Positions 43,514-51,180 of a stretch of DNA of 62,050 nucleotides are shown in pieces. The translations under genes and the position numbers were made by a program. Position 1 is the first letter of the stretch. The number at the start of each line of letters is the position of its first letter. The stretch is taken from IMG/VR virus record IMGVR_UViG_3300034082_003330, positions 1 through 62,050 of that record; one strand, written 5' to 3'. A model generated the notes under the pieces. The model was not told where the DNA came from. It saw nothing but the letters and a program-made list of their open reading frames with translations, and did no database searches. The stretch comes from a virus.

Positions 43514-44056
43514 TTAAAAGGAGGTTATTTTTTTAGAAGAATCTTGCATTTCTTTTTTTATTTCCTCCATTTTCTTTTTTTGTTCTGCGGTTGCAGTCAA
43601 TAGGGCTTTTTTTAAATCGACAATCTCCTGAGTCTTTATCTTTTGATTAGATTTTATGTCGTTTACGGTCTTTAATTTGGCGGAAGTGTCTACTTTCTGA
43701 CTTGATAGTTGCTTTAAATCTTCTTCGTTTTTATAAAGATCATCATTGTACTTCATCAACTCATCTTGAACATACTTTATTTTCATTTGAAGGTTCATCA
43801 TTCGTGTGTACTCTTCTATGAATGGATTATTCAAAAACTTTTTATTTATTTCCTCTATCTTTTTATTTAATAACTCATTGTCTTTGTCACTTTTTAGATT
43901 CATGAAAGCTTTATCAAGTTCTGCCTTTACTGCAGGAAAATCTTTTAAACTTTTTTCAAGGTTATTAGTTTCTTCTTTGGCAAGTTTTACGTCAGGCTCA
44001 TCAGTTATTTCGACTTCCACGTTTTCAAAACGTTTAAAATTCTTTAGATATTTCAT
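43514..44056 (-). CDS. Tagged coiled-coil protein
   Basis: A 180-residue protein that begins MKYLKNFKRFENVEVEI, a full tag match. The rest is almost continuous charged coiled coil (EEINKKFLNNPFIEEY, QMKIKYVQDELMKYND, KKALLTATAEQKKKMEEIKK). It starts 17 nt after the stop of the large tagged protein at 44074-47499, so the two are cotranscribed. T4 prohead core (scaffold) proteins have similar composition; a scaffold role is a reasonable inference. Confidence 0.75.
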   Translation of the reverse strand: MKYLKNFKRFENVEVEITDEPDVKLAKEETNNLEKSLKDFPAVKAELDKAFMNLKSDKDNELLNKKIEEINKKFLNNPFIEEYTRMMNLQMKIKYVQDELMKYNDDLYKNEEDLKQLSSQKVDTSAKLKTVNDIKSNQKIKTQEIVDLKKALLTATAEQKKKMEEIKKEMQDSSKKITSF

Positions 44057-44073
44057 TTTTTAAACACTTTTAT

Positions 44074-47000
44074 TTAAGCTCTGGTGATTTCAACTTTGCT
44101 CGCGTCACTTCCGTTAATCATATTTACGATCGTGGAAATTCCCGCCACTTTGGCTATCTGCTTGTTTAGTTTTTCGACCTTCTCTTTGTCTTTACCTATT
44201 TCTTTTCCAAATTCTATCGCGTTGAAAAGAACGTTTTTGCCATCCACCTCTTTTGTGATCCAATATGCTCCGATCACTTCTATTTTTTCGGTGGTGATTT
44301 TTTTCTGACCGTCCGCACTCATCATTCCGACTTCTATAGTACCTGGTGATAATAACAATTTCAAGAAATCATCTCTTTTAACTTTGGTGAAATGTGAAAG
44401 TGCTTTAGATTCTTTTACCTGTAAATCACCACCTACTAAATTATTAGCATGTCCTAAAACAGAGGCGTCTAGAAGAGGATTGAATGTGCCAAAGTTTTTA
44501 CTACACTGCATATATGCATATGCACCATCTATCTCTTGAATGTAGAATGCTCTCTGTGCCTCGTTGCCATCTTTGTCTTTTATCTTCAATACAAAAAACG
44601 TGTATTTTACAGGATAAACGGCTTTTTTACCATCGTCACTAACCGCGTTTTCACTTTTTGTGGCCTTTATCTTAGTAGCGCTTGCTTCTATCCCTTCTAC
44701 AATCTCTTGGTTATTTTCTTCATCTTTTTCCAAAAATGTTCCTCCTTTGTTGATTGCAGTACCTATCTTCTCGTCCGGTTTTCCAAAGTATTCGTCTAAA
44801 AGCTCTGCTTGTTTTCCTCTTCCTGAATCACCATATCCACTTTTAGATTTGTAAAGACTATCACCATCTAACATATCGGTCATGAACTTTCTCAGATTGG
44901 CACCACCGTTTGGTCTGATTTCGTTTCCTACTCTTAGGTTTGTCTTCGGGTCGAAGATGAATTCGTATTTTCTATCTTTCATTAAATCCAAAACTGCATT
45001 TTCCCAAACATCGAATATTTTGTCGTTTCTATAAGGACCTTTGTCTCCAAACGAAGTATATTCTGCTTCGGTACTTACACCAGGTCCGGTACTTCTTTTT
45101 GTTATGTATTTTGCCATATAAAGCTTGTATGCTCTGTTGAACAATTTCAATATCTCGATTATTGGATCGTATCCGTCTATTATGAATCCGTCTTTGTCTT
45201 TTTCTAACTTTTCGAAGTTTGCTCTAACTTTCTCAAACTCTGTTTTATCCATTGTGTAGTCTTTTACATTTCTACACTTTCTCTCAAAGTAGTCTTGTAT
45301 CCTTTCGACTCTAGACATACTAGATCTTGGATCACTTGCACTTGTACTTCCTTGAGTTTCTGTTGACTCTGGAGTCTCTTCTGTAGTCACTGGTTCTTCT
45401 GCTTCTTTTATGTAAGACATGAATCTGTCGAATTTAAGCAATCTTCCTACAGGTTTACTACTGCTCTTCAATGCTTCGTTTAATTCCAACATAATAACAC
45501 GCATTCCAGCTTGTATCTCCATTAATTTTGAGATATAAACACTTTCGTTTACCGATTCGTCAAGCTTGTCCAGGTCGGCTTTCATTTTATCTATGTTTGC
45601 TAGTATCTTCGCTTTTTTTGGGTTATCTTTTTTAAGTTCCAATGCTTTTTTAGTCGCACTTTCTATATCTTTTATAAGCTCGTCCTTTTTATATTTGGTC
45701 TCTCTTGCCTTTTGGTCTACATAAGGTGAAAGATCTGATTTTGAAACTCCAAAAGAAATTTTCGAATCGTCGTACACAACAGATAGTGTATCTTCCTTTG
45801 GAAGTTTTCCACCTTCTGCGTCGTCTTTAGTTGCCCACTTTTTATCATCGCCCATTTTCATTACATGAGTCTTCGAAACCAAAGTCACAACTCTCTTATC
45901 GCCTTTTCCGTCTGTGTATATGTATTTTTGACCAACGTTGTATTTGCTTTCCTTTTTCTTTTCCTCGCTTTGCTCTGAATACTCTGTCTTAACATTGACA
46001 ATTGGATTTTTCATCAAAACCTTTAATGTCTCAACAAACTTTTTAAGCGGATCTGCCAATTCTCCTAAACCACCATAAAGATTCTTCCCATCAAACTGTA
46101 AAGCTCTCTTTGCGAATCTTGCGATTTTTTCCGCAACAACTTCAATCTTACCACCATTTGGATTTTTCTCACTTCTTGGCATTAGATATTCGTAAGACTC
46201 TTTATATAAAGAATCTTTTTCTTGAATCGTTTGCTTTTTGTCACCTACCAAATACCTATTTATATTGTCGTATAAGGCCATTATGAGTGTATCGTTTTTA
46301 CCATCTTTATGTTTGGCTAATAGTATTCTGACAAACTCTTCACTTATTGGTAGCTTTTGGTCTTTTGTATCTATAAGAGATGTTATATCTTTTGTTAATT
46401 TTCCAAATGCTTGAGTCAAATGATCTTCTTCTTTATAGACATTATTTCCATCTACACTATTTCCTTGTTTCTCTAATACTAATTCAAGTCCTGCTTTTAA
46501 AGTTATCTTTTCCTTTTTAGTGTTAAGTTTCGTAGCAGCAGCGAGTGTTGCTTTCAATTCTAGTTCGTTTTTGGCAAAAATTTTATCAATATTTGCACTT
46601 GAAAAAGTAACTCCTTTGTTTATATCGGAGTTGTTCAGTATCGATGTTAATGTGTCACCTGCTACAGTTACATAAGGAACTGGTTTCTTTGCATCTGCCT
46701 CTTCTTTTTTGTTGAAGTTTAAAAGATTTACACTTTTGTAATTTTTTAAGATATAGTAAAGTGCACTTAGATTCTTAATCATGGTTGGAAGGCTTTCTTC
46801 TAACTTTGAATATTTATCCTCATTCTCTTCAGAATCTTCTTCACTTTGACCCTGTCCTTGACCCTGTCCTTGACCTTGTGCTTGACCCTGTCCTTGACCT
46901 TGTGCTTGACCTTGTGCTTGACCTTGTGCTTGACCCTGTGCTTGACCCTGTGCTTCTATTTTTTTTAGTTCCTCTAAGAAACCCTCAAGTTCTTCAAGTA

Positions 47001-47499
47001 ATTTAGCCTTTACTGTAGTATCAATATCGGTTTCTTTCATCTCTTCTGTTGCTGTGATTGCACTTTCTGTAAGATTTATTATAATATTAGTCTCAGAACC
47101 ATTTTCAACGGCCTCGTTCAATGCAAAAAAGAATGAATACAAAATACTTTTTGCATAAAGTTTCTTATCTTCAGGATTCATGTTGTATGCAAATCCAGAT
47201 GCTGCTATCCTATCAAATTCACCTTCTAGTCTTGAGATTAATGGCTTTATTCTTCTAAGGTTGTTAGCGACTTTTGCTTTTCTAACAAGGTGATTTAAAA
47301 ACCTACCTACTAATGAATCATGCCATCCAATATCATTCGCCATTGGTCCTGATCCGTGGTTGCTGGCATATTCACTTTCTTTTATAAGTTCTTGATATAG
47401 TTCATTTCCTGATATTTTTGCGTCTCTTAGAAATTCAGATTTTTCGTCTAATCTTTTGGCTTCTCTTAAAAAGTCATTTCTTTTAATAAGATATTTCAT
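44074..47499 (-). CDS. Large tagged protein with Gln-rich repeat; possible polyprotein
   Basis: A 1141-residue protein. It begins MKYLIKRNDFLREAKRLDE, the tag followed by L-R-E. Residues 1-170 are helical. Residues about 180-222 are an (Ala/Gly)-Gln dipeptide repeat. A LysM-like stretch lies near 270-340 (VTVAGDTLTSILNNSD ... LKAGLELVLEKQG). Near residues 680-695 (GRLLKFDRFMSYIKEAEE) a second tag-like segment with an I-K-E site is followed by a Thr/Glu linker, as if a second tagged protein had been fused. The C-terminal 400 residues are a mixed alpha/beta domain. Two internal sites suggest processing by a prohead protease. A TTAATATATA box (47522-47531) drives it. Confidence 0.75.
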   Translation of the reverse strand: MKYLIKRNDFLREAKRLDEKSEFLRDAKISGNELYQELIKESEYASNHGSGPMANDIGWHDSLVGRFLNHLVRKAKVANNLRRIKPLISRLEGEFDRIAASGFAYNMNPEDKKLYAKSILYSFFFALNEAVENGSETNIIINLTESAITATEEMKETDIDTTVKAKLLEELEGFLEELKKIEAQGQAQGQAQGQAQGQAQGQGQGQAQGQGQGQGQGQSEEDSEENEDKYSKLEESLPTMIKNLSALYYILKNYKSVNLLNFNKKEEADAKKPVPYVTVAGDTLTSILNNSDINKGVTFSSANIDKIFAKNELELKATLAAATKLNTKKEKITLKAGLELVLEKQGNSVDGNNVYKEEDHLTQAFGKLTKDITSLIDTKDQKLPISEEFVRILLAKHKDGKNDTLIMALYDNINRYLVGDKKQTIQEKDSLYKESYEYLMPRSEKNPNGGKIEVVAEKIARFAKRALQFDGKNLYGGLGELADPLKKFVETLKVLMKNPIVNVKTEYSEQSEEKKKESKYNVGQKYIYTDGKGDKRVVTLVSKTHVMKMGDDKKWATKDDAEGGKLPKEDTLSVVYDDSKISFGVSKSDLSPYVDQKARETKYKKDELIKDIESATKKALELKKDNPKKAKILANIDKMKADLDKLDESVNESVYISKLMEIQAGMRVIMLELNEALKSSSKPVGRLLKFDRFMSYIKEAEEPVTTEETPESTETQGSTSASDPRSSMSRVERIQDYFERKCRNVKDYTMDKTEFEKVRANFEKLEKDKDGFIIDGYDPIIEILKLFNRAYKLYMAKYITKRSTGPGVSTEAEYTSFGDKGPYRNDKIFDVWENAVLDLMKDRKYEFIFDPKTNLRVGNEIRPNGGANLRKFMTDMLDGDSLYKSKSGYGDSGRGKQAELLDEYFGKPDEKIGTAINKGGTFLEKDEENNQEIVEGIEASATKIKATKSENAVSDDGKKAVYPVKYTFFVLKIKDKDGNEAQRAFYIQEIDGAYAYMQCSKNFGTFNPLLDASVLGHANNLVGGDLQVKESKALSHFTKVKRDDFLKLLLSPGTIEVGMMSADGQKKITTEKIEVIGAYWITKEVDGKNVLFNAIEFGKEIGKDKEKVEKLNKQIAKVAGISTIVNMINGSDASKVEITRA
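46848..46955 (-). repeat. Hexanucleotide repeat encoding (A/G)Q dipeptides
   Basis: A tandem 6-bp unit, on the leftward strand GCACAA, GGACAG or GGTCAA, gives an AQGQ run. The same units recur in the rightward gene at 55246-55944. Confidence 0.9.
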
Positions 47500-47521
47500 G
47501 TAGTTATGATTATATTTTGTT

Positions 47522-47531
47522 TATATATTAA
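47522..47531 (-). promoter_or_regulatory. TTAATATATA promoter box
   Basis: An exact leftward box 22 nt before ATG 47499. Confidence 0.75.
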
Positions 47532-47604
47532 AAGTGTAATCTCTATTTTATTTGTATTTTTGTATCTGAAAGATTGATATTAGTATAAATAAAAGATAGA
47601 ATAA

Positions 47605-47636
47605 TTTGTGTGAATAGAATAAATGTCTTATATTTG
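47605..47636 (+). promoter_or_regulatory. Bacteroidetes host-type promoter (-33/-7)
   Basis: TTTG at 47605-47608 and TATATTTG at 47629-47636 are separated by 20 bases, matching the Bacteroidetes primary sigma consensus TTTG-N19-21-TAnnTTTG. Transcription would begin a few bases after 47636, so translation must start at ATG 47662 rather than 47623. A possible early gene signal, distinct from the TTAATATATA boxes. Confidence 0.65.
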
Positions 47637-47661
47637 TAAAACAAACAAACAAACAGAAACT

Positions 47662-48198
47662 ATGAAAATCAACTTCGATAAAATAATCTGCATAAACTTG
47701 ACATCATTGAGCTCTCAACAACTATTTGCAGTATGTGAGACTTACTTTATAGGTTTTGAAGAACTTTATAGAAGAAAAACAGAAACAAAAGTATCTATGT
47801 ACTGGATTTCAGAAGGTAAAATTGTTGCTTTTATTATCGGTGGTTTCTTTCGTTTAGGTACAGACTTTGCTTCTCTTTCTAAAGAAGATCAAGATAAAAT
47901 AAAAGCCATCAAACCGGTGAAAACTCCAAAGATGCCAAAAACTGAACAAACTCTTAGAAACTACAAAGCTTTTTTAGCAGAAGGTTATGACATACGAACT
48001 CCATCTATGGATTCAAAGTTGTATAACTTAGAGTCTCGAAAAGATTCTGTTTATGTTAAAGATGTTGTTAAAGATGTTGTTGAAGTTAAACAAGATTTAC
48101 CTGTTGTTTTAGAAGTAGATGCAATCTTAGAAAAAATATTCAAATACGGAATAGCTTCTATCACTGCAGAAGAAAAAGATTTATTAGATAATCAATAA
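47662..48198 (+). CDS. Protein with C-terminal ILDKI-type motif, possible early gene
   Basis: A 178-residue protein. The start at 47662 is chosen because the host-type promoter overlaps the upstream ATG (47623). The leader ACAAACAAACAAACAGAAAC is typical of Bacteroidetes. Residues 1-85 form an alpha/beta domain (SQQLFAVCETYFIGFEELYR ... GKIVAFIIGGFFRLGTDFAS). A Lys/Pro linker and a Val/Asp/Lys-rich stretch follow, and the last residues (AILEKIFKYGIASITAEEKD, LLDNQ) are the ILDKI motif at its normal C-terminal place. Function unknown. Followed by a terminator. Confidence 0.75.
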   Translation: MKINFDKIICINLTSLSSQQLFAVCETYFIGFEELYRRKTETKVSMYWISEGKIVAFIIGGFFRLGTDFASLSKEDQDKIKAIKPVKTPKMPKTEQTLRNYKAFLAEGYDIRTPSMDSKLYNLESRKDSVYVKDVVKDVVEVKQDLPVVLEVDAILEKIFKYGIASITAEEKDLLDNQ

Positions 48199-48219
48199 TA
48201 TAACTTTGTTTGTGTGTGT

Positions 48220-48247
48220 GCCTCGGATAAATCCGAGGCTTTTTTAT
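48220..48247 (+). terminator. Hairpin terminator
   Basis: The stem GCCTCGGAT/ATCCGAGGC followed by T6. The rest of the 199-bp gap to 48398 is AT-rich with only the next promoter visible. Confidence 0.9.
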
Positions 48248-48363
48248 TTAGCAAATATTTAATACCATTTTTCTCTTTAGAATCAACACTTTTAAATTTT
48301 ATTTTTTTGGTAGTTTAAAAAATCCGCCATTAAATCGATTTCGGTTTTTTTCCTTACCTAAAA

Positions 48364-48375
48364 TTAAATATATAA
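48364..48375 (+). promoter_or_regulatory. TTAAATATATAA promoter box
   Basis: The box is followed by CGTATAAAA and ends 22 nt before ATG 48398. Confidence 0.65.
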
Positions 48376-48397
48376 CGTATAAAAAAAATCTCCAAAC

Positions 48398-48682
48398 ATG
48401 AGATACCTAGAGTTGAAACAAAATGGTAAGGTCTTTACCAATGAAAGAGAAATAAATCAAATATTACTATCTAACAAATTTTACTGGCTTATAGATTCCG
48501 AATTTGAGAACGCAGTTCTTGAGTTGAAAAAAGAAACTATAATTTGGCATAGTGGTGACTTCTATTCCGGAAATTGGCATTATGGCATATTCAAAGGTGG
48601 GTCTTTCCATGGGACCTGGGAAAACGGAATTTTCGAAAACGGAAACTTCACCGGTGAATGGAAAGACGGCATCAAATTATGA
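48398..48682 (+). CDS. Small protein with W/G/F repeats (MORN- or pentapeptide-like)
   Basis: A 94-residue protein. The C-terminal half is a short repeat of about 5-6 residues: WHSGDFYSGNWHYGIFKGGS, then FHGTWENGIFENGNFTGEW, each with W/F alternating with G. It probably forms a small beta-solenoid. The N-terminus (MRYLELKQNG) is a weak match to the tag. Four nt after its ATG-overlapping stop region the next unit begins. Repeats of this kind occur in phage and bacterial proteins of unknown role. Confidence 0.7.
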   Translation: MRYLELKQNGKVFTNEREINQILLSNKFYWLIDSEFENAVLELKKETIIWHSGDFYSGNWHYGIFKGGSFHGTWENGIFENGNFTGEWKDGIKL

Positions 48683-48709
48683 GTGACGACAAAAAATAAA
48701 ATAACAACT

Positions 48710-49165
48710 ATGAAAAGGAGAAAACTAGCTCTAAAATCAGTAGGCAAAAACGATGTTTATAACAACGGTATTGTGAGAGTAACAAAAGAAGAAGATTCAT
48801 ACTTCTTTGAAATTGGAAACGAACTAACCAGTGATATCGCCGAAGCAGTTGCCTTGTTGATGAGAAAAGTGGATTGGAATGATGGAATATGGGATATGGA
48901 ATTGGAAGATATAAATATAGATAACATCACACCTGAGAAATCATTGTTTTGGTTAACTGGTGGATATACAGAATGGAGAACATTAGAAAACTATAACAAG
49001 CCTTGGTGTGACTGTTACCTTGATTTTCAAGAAGAGTTTGGAATGTTAATATTCAACATAGTAAAAAGAAACAAAAAACTAAAAGAAATAAGAAGCAACT
49101 ACTATAAATACTTAAACTTACCGATACTTTATGATTTTGCGTTAAGTAAGAACATGATAAAATAA
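48710..49165 (+). CDS. Hypothetical protein
   Basis: A 151-residue protein from ATG 48710 (MKRRKLALKSVGK); the GTG at 48683 is in frame but has no leader. Features are VTKEEDSYFFEIGNELTSDI and Trp-rich turns (WNDGIWDMELEDINI, TEWRTLENYNKPWCDC). Helical C-terminus. No family recognised. Confidence 0.65.
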   Translation: MKRRKLALKSVGKNDVYNNGIVRVTKEEDSYFFEIGNELTSDIAEAVALLMRKVDWNDGIWDMELEDINIDNITPEKSLFWLTGGYTEWRTLENYNKPWCDCYLDFQEEFGMLIFNIVKRNKKLKEIRSNYYKYLNLPILYDFALSKNMIK

Positions 49166-49167
49166 AA

Positions 49168-49200
49168 AGAAAACCCATCATTTGATGGGTTTTCTTTTTT
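49168..49200 (+). terminator. Hairpin terminator (CCCATCA stem)
   Basis: The stem AAACCCATCA/TGATGGGTTT followed by a T-rich tract that runs straight into the next promoter box. Confidence 0.85.
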
Positions 49201-49208
49201 TATATATA
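49201..49208 (+). promoter_or_regulatory. TATATATA box, 4-nt leader
   Basis: The T-run of the terminator leads into TATATATACTAT and ATG 49213, one of the short-leader class. Confidence 0.5.
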
Positions 49209-49212
49209 CTAT

Positions 49213-49452
49213 ATGGAAAAATTAATGAACGTTTGTAAGAGTCCTTGGTGTAAGGCACATTTCGAATATTTTGAAAATGAGATTACAATTGTTGATGGTA
49301 ATGGAGTAGTACCCAAAACATGTCCAAAATGTAGAAGCTTTGATACAGAGCTTAGTGGTGGTGTCACCTGGACCGACAAAGAATATGAAGGTAGTAGATT
49401 TGACGGAAAACCACATGAGATAAAATACAAAATAACGAATTTTAAACTATGA
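49213..49452 (+). CDS. Small zinc-ribbon protein
   Basis: A 79-residue protein. Two Cys pairs, VCKSPWC (C8, C13) and TCPKC (C36, C39), form a probable zinc ribbon, followed by a beta-rich tail (GGVTWTDKEYEGSRFDGKPH). A second ATG at residue 5 (MNVCKSPWC) is an alternative start. It overlaps the next ATG by 4 nt. Similar small proteins occur in other large phages; function unknown. Confidence 0.7.
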   Translation: MEKLMNVCKSPWCKAHFEYFENEITIVDGNGVVPKTCPKCRSFDTELSGGVTWTDKEYEGSRFDGKPHEIKYKITNFKL

Positions 49453-50294
49453 GAGCACACTTCTTCGATATAGAAACCATTTTAGTCATGGATAGTAAAG
49501 TCTGGATAGTAGATAAATCAAATCCAAAAGTACCTATTATGAAAATATCTAGATCAGATTTTAATCTGATAAAGAGTGGAATATACAAAAGTCAAAATAA
49601 TTCTATTTATTTTGGTGGTGCCACCTATTGGGTTCCTGAAAAACTGATGAACACTCTAAAGATTAAATGTAAGAATCTAAAAATAGATATTACAAAACTT
49701 ATATTTTCTATGCAGGAATACATGAATCCTGAGATAATAGAAACACTTGACTATGATATAAACATAGAAAACTTACAACATCTTAAAAACACGACTGATG
49801 ACATATACTTTATTTGCTCAAAGAACACTAAAAACAACTATGAGAAGATAATAAAGAAAATAGAGGAAAAGCTTGAGAAGATAGGATTGACTGTTAAAAA
49901 ATACTATTTCATATCTGATACTTTTTACAATAGAGACTTAGATGAAGTTTCTCATAAAAAAGTAAGACTTCTTCTTCAACATCTTATTGGTATGAAAACA
50001 GAAGGTGATAAGTTTATAGAAGAAGAACTTCAAAAATATGATGAGATTGAATTCTATGAAGATGATGAAAAGACTATTAGTCTTGCAATAGATTGTAATA
50101 AACTACTTCAACTTCTTATAGATAATAGTGAGTCTAGTATAAAGTCTAATCTAAAAAATCTTCTTAAATCAGAAACTCTACTTTATGTAAACTTTGTGAG
50201 TCCTAATAAGGTTAAAAGATTTTCTAAAACAAAAGTCGTGGTTGAATATCACAATCTTATAAAGACTTTTGAAAGATTTAACTTCAAAAAGTAG
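49449..50294 (+). CDS. Hypothetical protein, HAD-like N-terminus
   Basis: A 281-residue protein. The opening HFFDIETILVMDSKVWIVDK has the look of a HAD-type first strand, though the second Asp of DxD is Glu. The next part (PIMKISRSDFNLIKSGIYKS, then QNNSIYFGGATYWVPEKL) is a conserved-looking block I recall from other large phages. The C-terminus is Lys/Leu-rich and helical. It ends 1 nt before the converging terminase small subunit candidate with no terminator between them. Confidence 0.6.
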   Translation: MRAHFFDIETILVMDSKVWIVDKSNPKVPIMKISRSDFNLIKSGIYKSQNNSIYFGGATYWVPEKLMNTLKIKCKNLKIDITKLIFSMQEYMNPEIIETLDYDINIENLQHLKNTTDDIYFICSKNTKNNYEKIIKKIEEKLEKIGLTVKKYYFISDTFYNRDLDEVSHKKVRLLLQHLIGMKTEGDKFIEEELQKYDEIEFYEDDEKTISLAIDCNKLLQLLIDNSESSIKSNLKNLLKSETLLYVNFVSPNKVKRFSKTKVVVEYHNLIKTFERFNFKK

Positions 50295-50295
50295 T

Positions 50296-50916
50296 TTATT
50301 TAATCTTATCCTGAGCTTTGTTCAACATTGCCTGCTTTATCATCTCGTTCAATTCTCGATTTGTTGTAACTTCACCTTCTGGACTTTTATTTTCCGATTC
50401 AATAGGTAGTGCTTCCTGTTCTATTTCGTTGTATCCTAAGTCTTTTCTGAGTGTCTTATAGAACTTTTCAAGTTCCGTCTTTTGGCCTGATAAAAATTTA
50501 GCATTTTCTCTAATTTGACCGACTGTCTGATTAACTACTTCATGCATTCTTGCAGAGTTATCACCATTATCTACCTGTCTCATCTGTGTAAGAAGGTTCT
50601 TTCTTGTCATCTTAGTCAGAAATATAGCTTCGGCGTAAACCATAGCATCTTCTTTCATCTTGCTTTTTATATAAGGGTGTTCTTTTAACTTAGGTACGTC
50701 ACCTAGGTATAGATCCACAAGTGGTTCTAATACGTCCATTGCTTGTTGACTGGCTACAGTTAGATCTGAGTCATAGTCATATATTTCAATCTCACCTAAA
50801 TCCGGTAAGTCTTCTGGTCTGGCTAGATGTTTAGAAAAATCAAAGTCTCCGTTTTCCGATTGTATTTCATCGAACTCGTATTTTATTCTGTTTTTTTCGT
50901 TTTCTTCTTTAGACAT
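50296..50916 (-). CDS. Candidate small terminase subunit
   Basis: A 206-residue, acidic, helical protein. The middle (AMDVLEPLVDLYLGDVPKLK, then HPYIKSKMKEDAMVYAEAIF) followed by a coiled segment (LLTQMRQVDNGDNSARMHEV) matches the layout of T4-like small terminases and their relatives, and it lies beside the large subunit, although on the opposite strand. Small terminases recognise phage DNA and stimulate gp17. Evidence is position and secondary structure only. Confidence 0.4.
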   Translation of the reverse strand: MSKEENEKNRIKYEFDEIQSENGDFDFSKHLARPEDLPDLGEIEIYDYDSDLTVASQQAMDVLEPLVDLYLGDVPKLKEHPYIKSKMKEDAMVYAEAIFLTKMTRKNLLTQMRQVDNGDNSARMHEVVNQTVGQIRENAKFLSGQKTELEKFYKTLRKDLGYNEIEQEALPIESENKSPEGEVTTNRELNEMIKQAMLNKAQDKIK

Positions 50917-50918
50917 GT

Positions 50919-51101
50919 TTAAACATAATTATTTTTGGTAAGTTTGGCGTCTTCTCTTTCCAAGAAGCCTTTTAATATCTTGTCTATTAGTTTAGACTTG
51001 TTTATAGAGTTCTCTTCGCAATACTGCTCGAACTCTTTATAGGTCTCTATATCAATAGAGAAACCTACTTTTAGCTTGTTGACACCTGATTTCCTTCCCA
51101 T
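50919..51101 (-). CDS. Ribbon-helix-helix DNA-binding protein
   Basis: A 60-residue protein with the Arc/MetJ pattern: a strand KVGFSIDIETY, helix KEFEQYCEEN, turn SINKSK, helix LIDKILKGFL, then a basic tail. It is transcribed divergently from the large terminase with a 79-bp shared region holding two promoter boxes, and it is cotranscribed with the candidate small terminase. Likely an autoregulator or regulator of packaging genes. Confidence 0.75.
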   Translation of the reverse strand: MGRKSGVNKLKVGFSIDIETYKEFEQYCEENSINKSKLIDKILKGFLEREDAKLTKNNYV

Positions 51102-51105
51102 ATAG

Positions 51106-51116
51106 TATATATAAAT
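51106..51116 (-). promoter_or_regulatory. TATATATA box, 4-nt leader, for the RHH gene
   Basis: Leftward ATTTATATATA followed by CTAT and ATG 51101. Confidence 0.55.
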
Positions 51117-51147
51117 AGAAAAAAATGTATTTTTTCCACTTTTACCC

Positions 51148-51159
51148 TTTTATATATAC
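51148..51159 (+). promoter_or_regulatory. TTTTATATATAC box for the large terminase
   Basis: Rightward box TTTTATATATAC ending 21 nt before ATG 51181. It is divergent from the RHH promoter. Confidence 0.55.
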
Positions 51160-51180
51160 AAAAAACAAAAAATACTATAT

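Noticed and set aside
43516-43526. AAAAGGAGG resembling a Shine-Dalgarno sequence
   Set aside because: It lies on the + strand inside the end of a leftward gene, with no rightward gene downstream. Genes here have A-rich leaders instead.
49449-50294. Call as a genuine HAD phosphatase
   Set aside because: Only the first strand resembles motif I, with Glu in place of the second Asp, and no further HAD motifs are clear.
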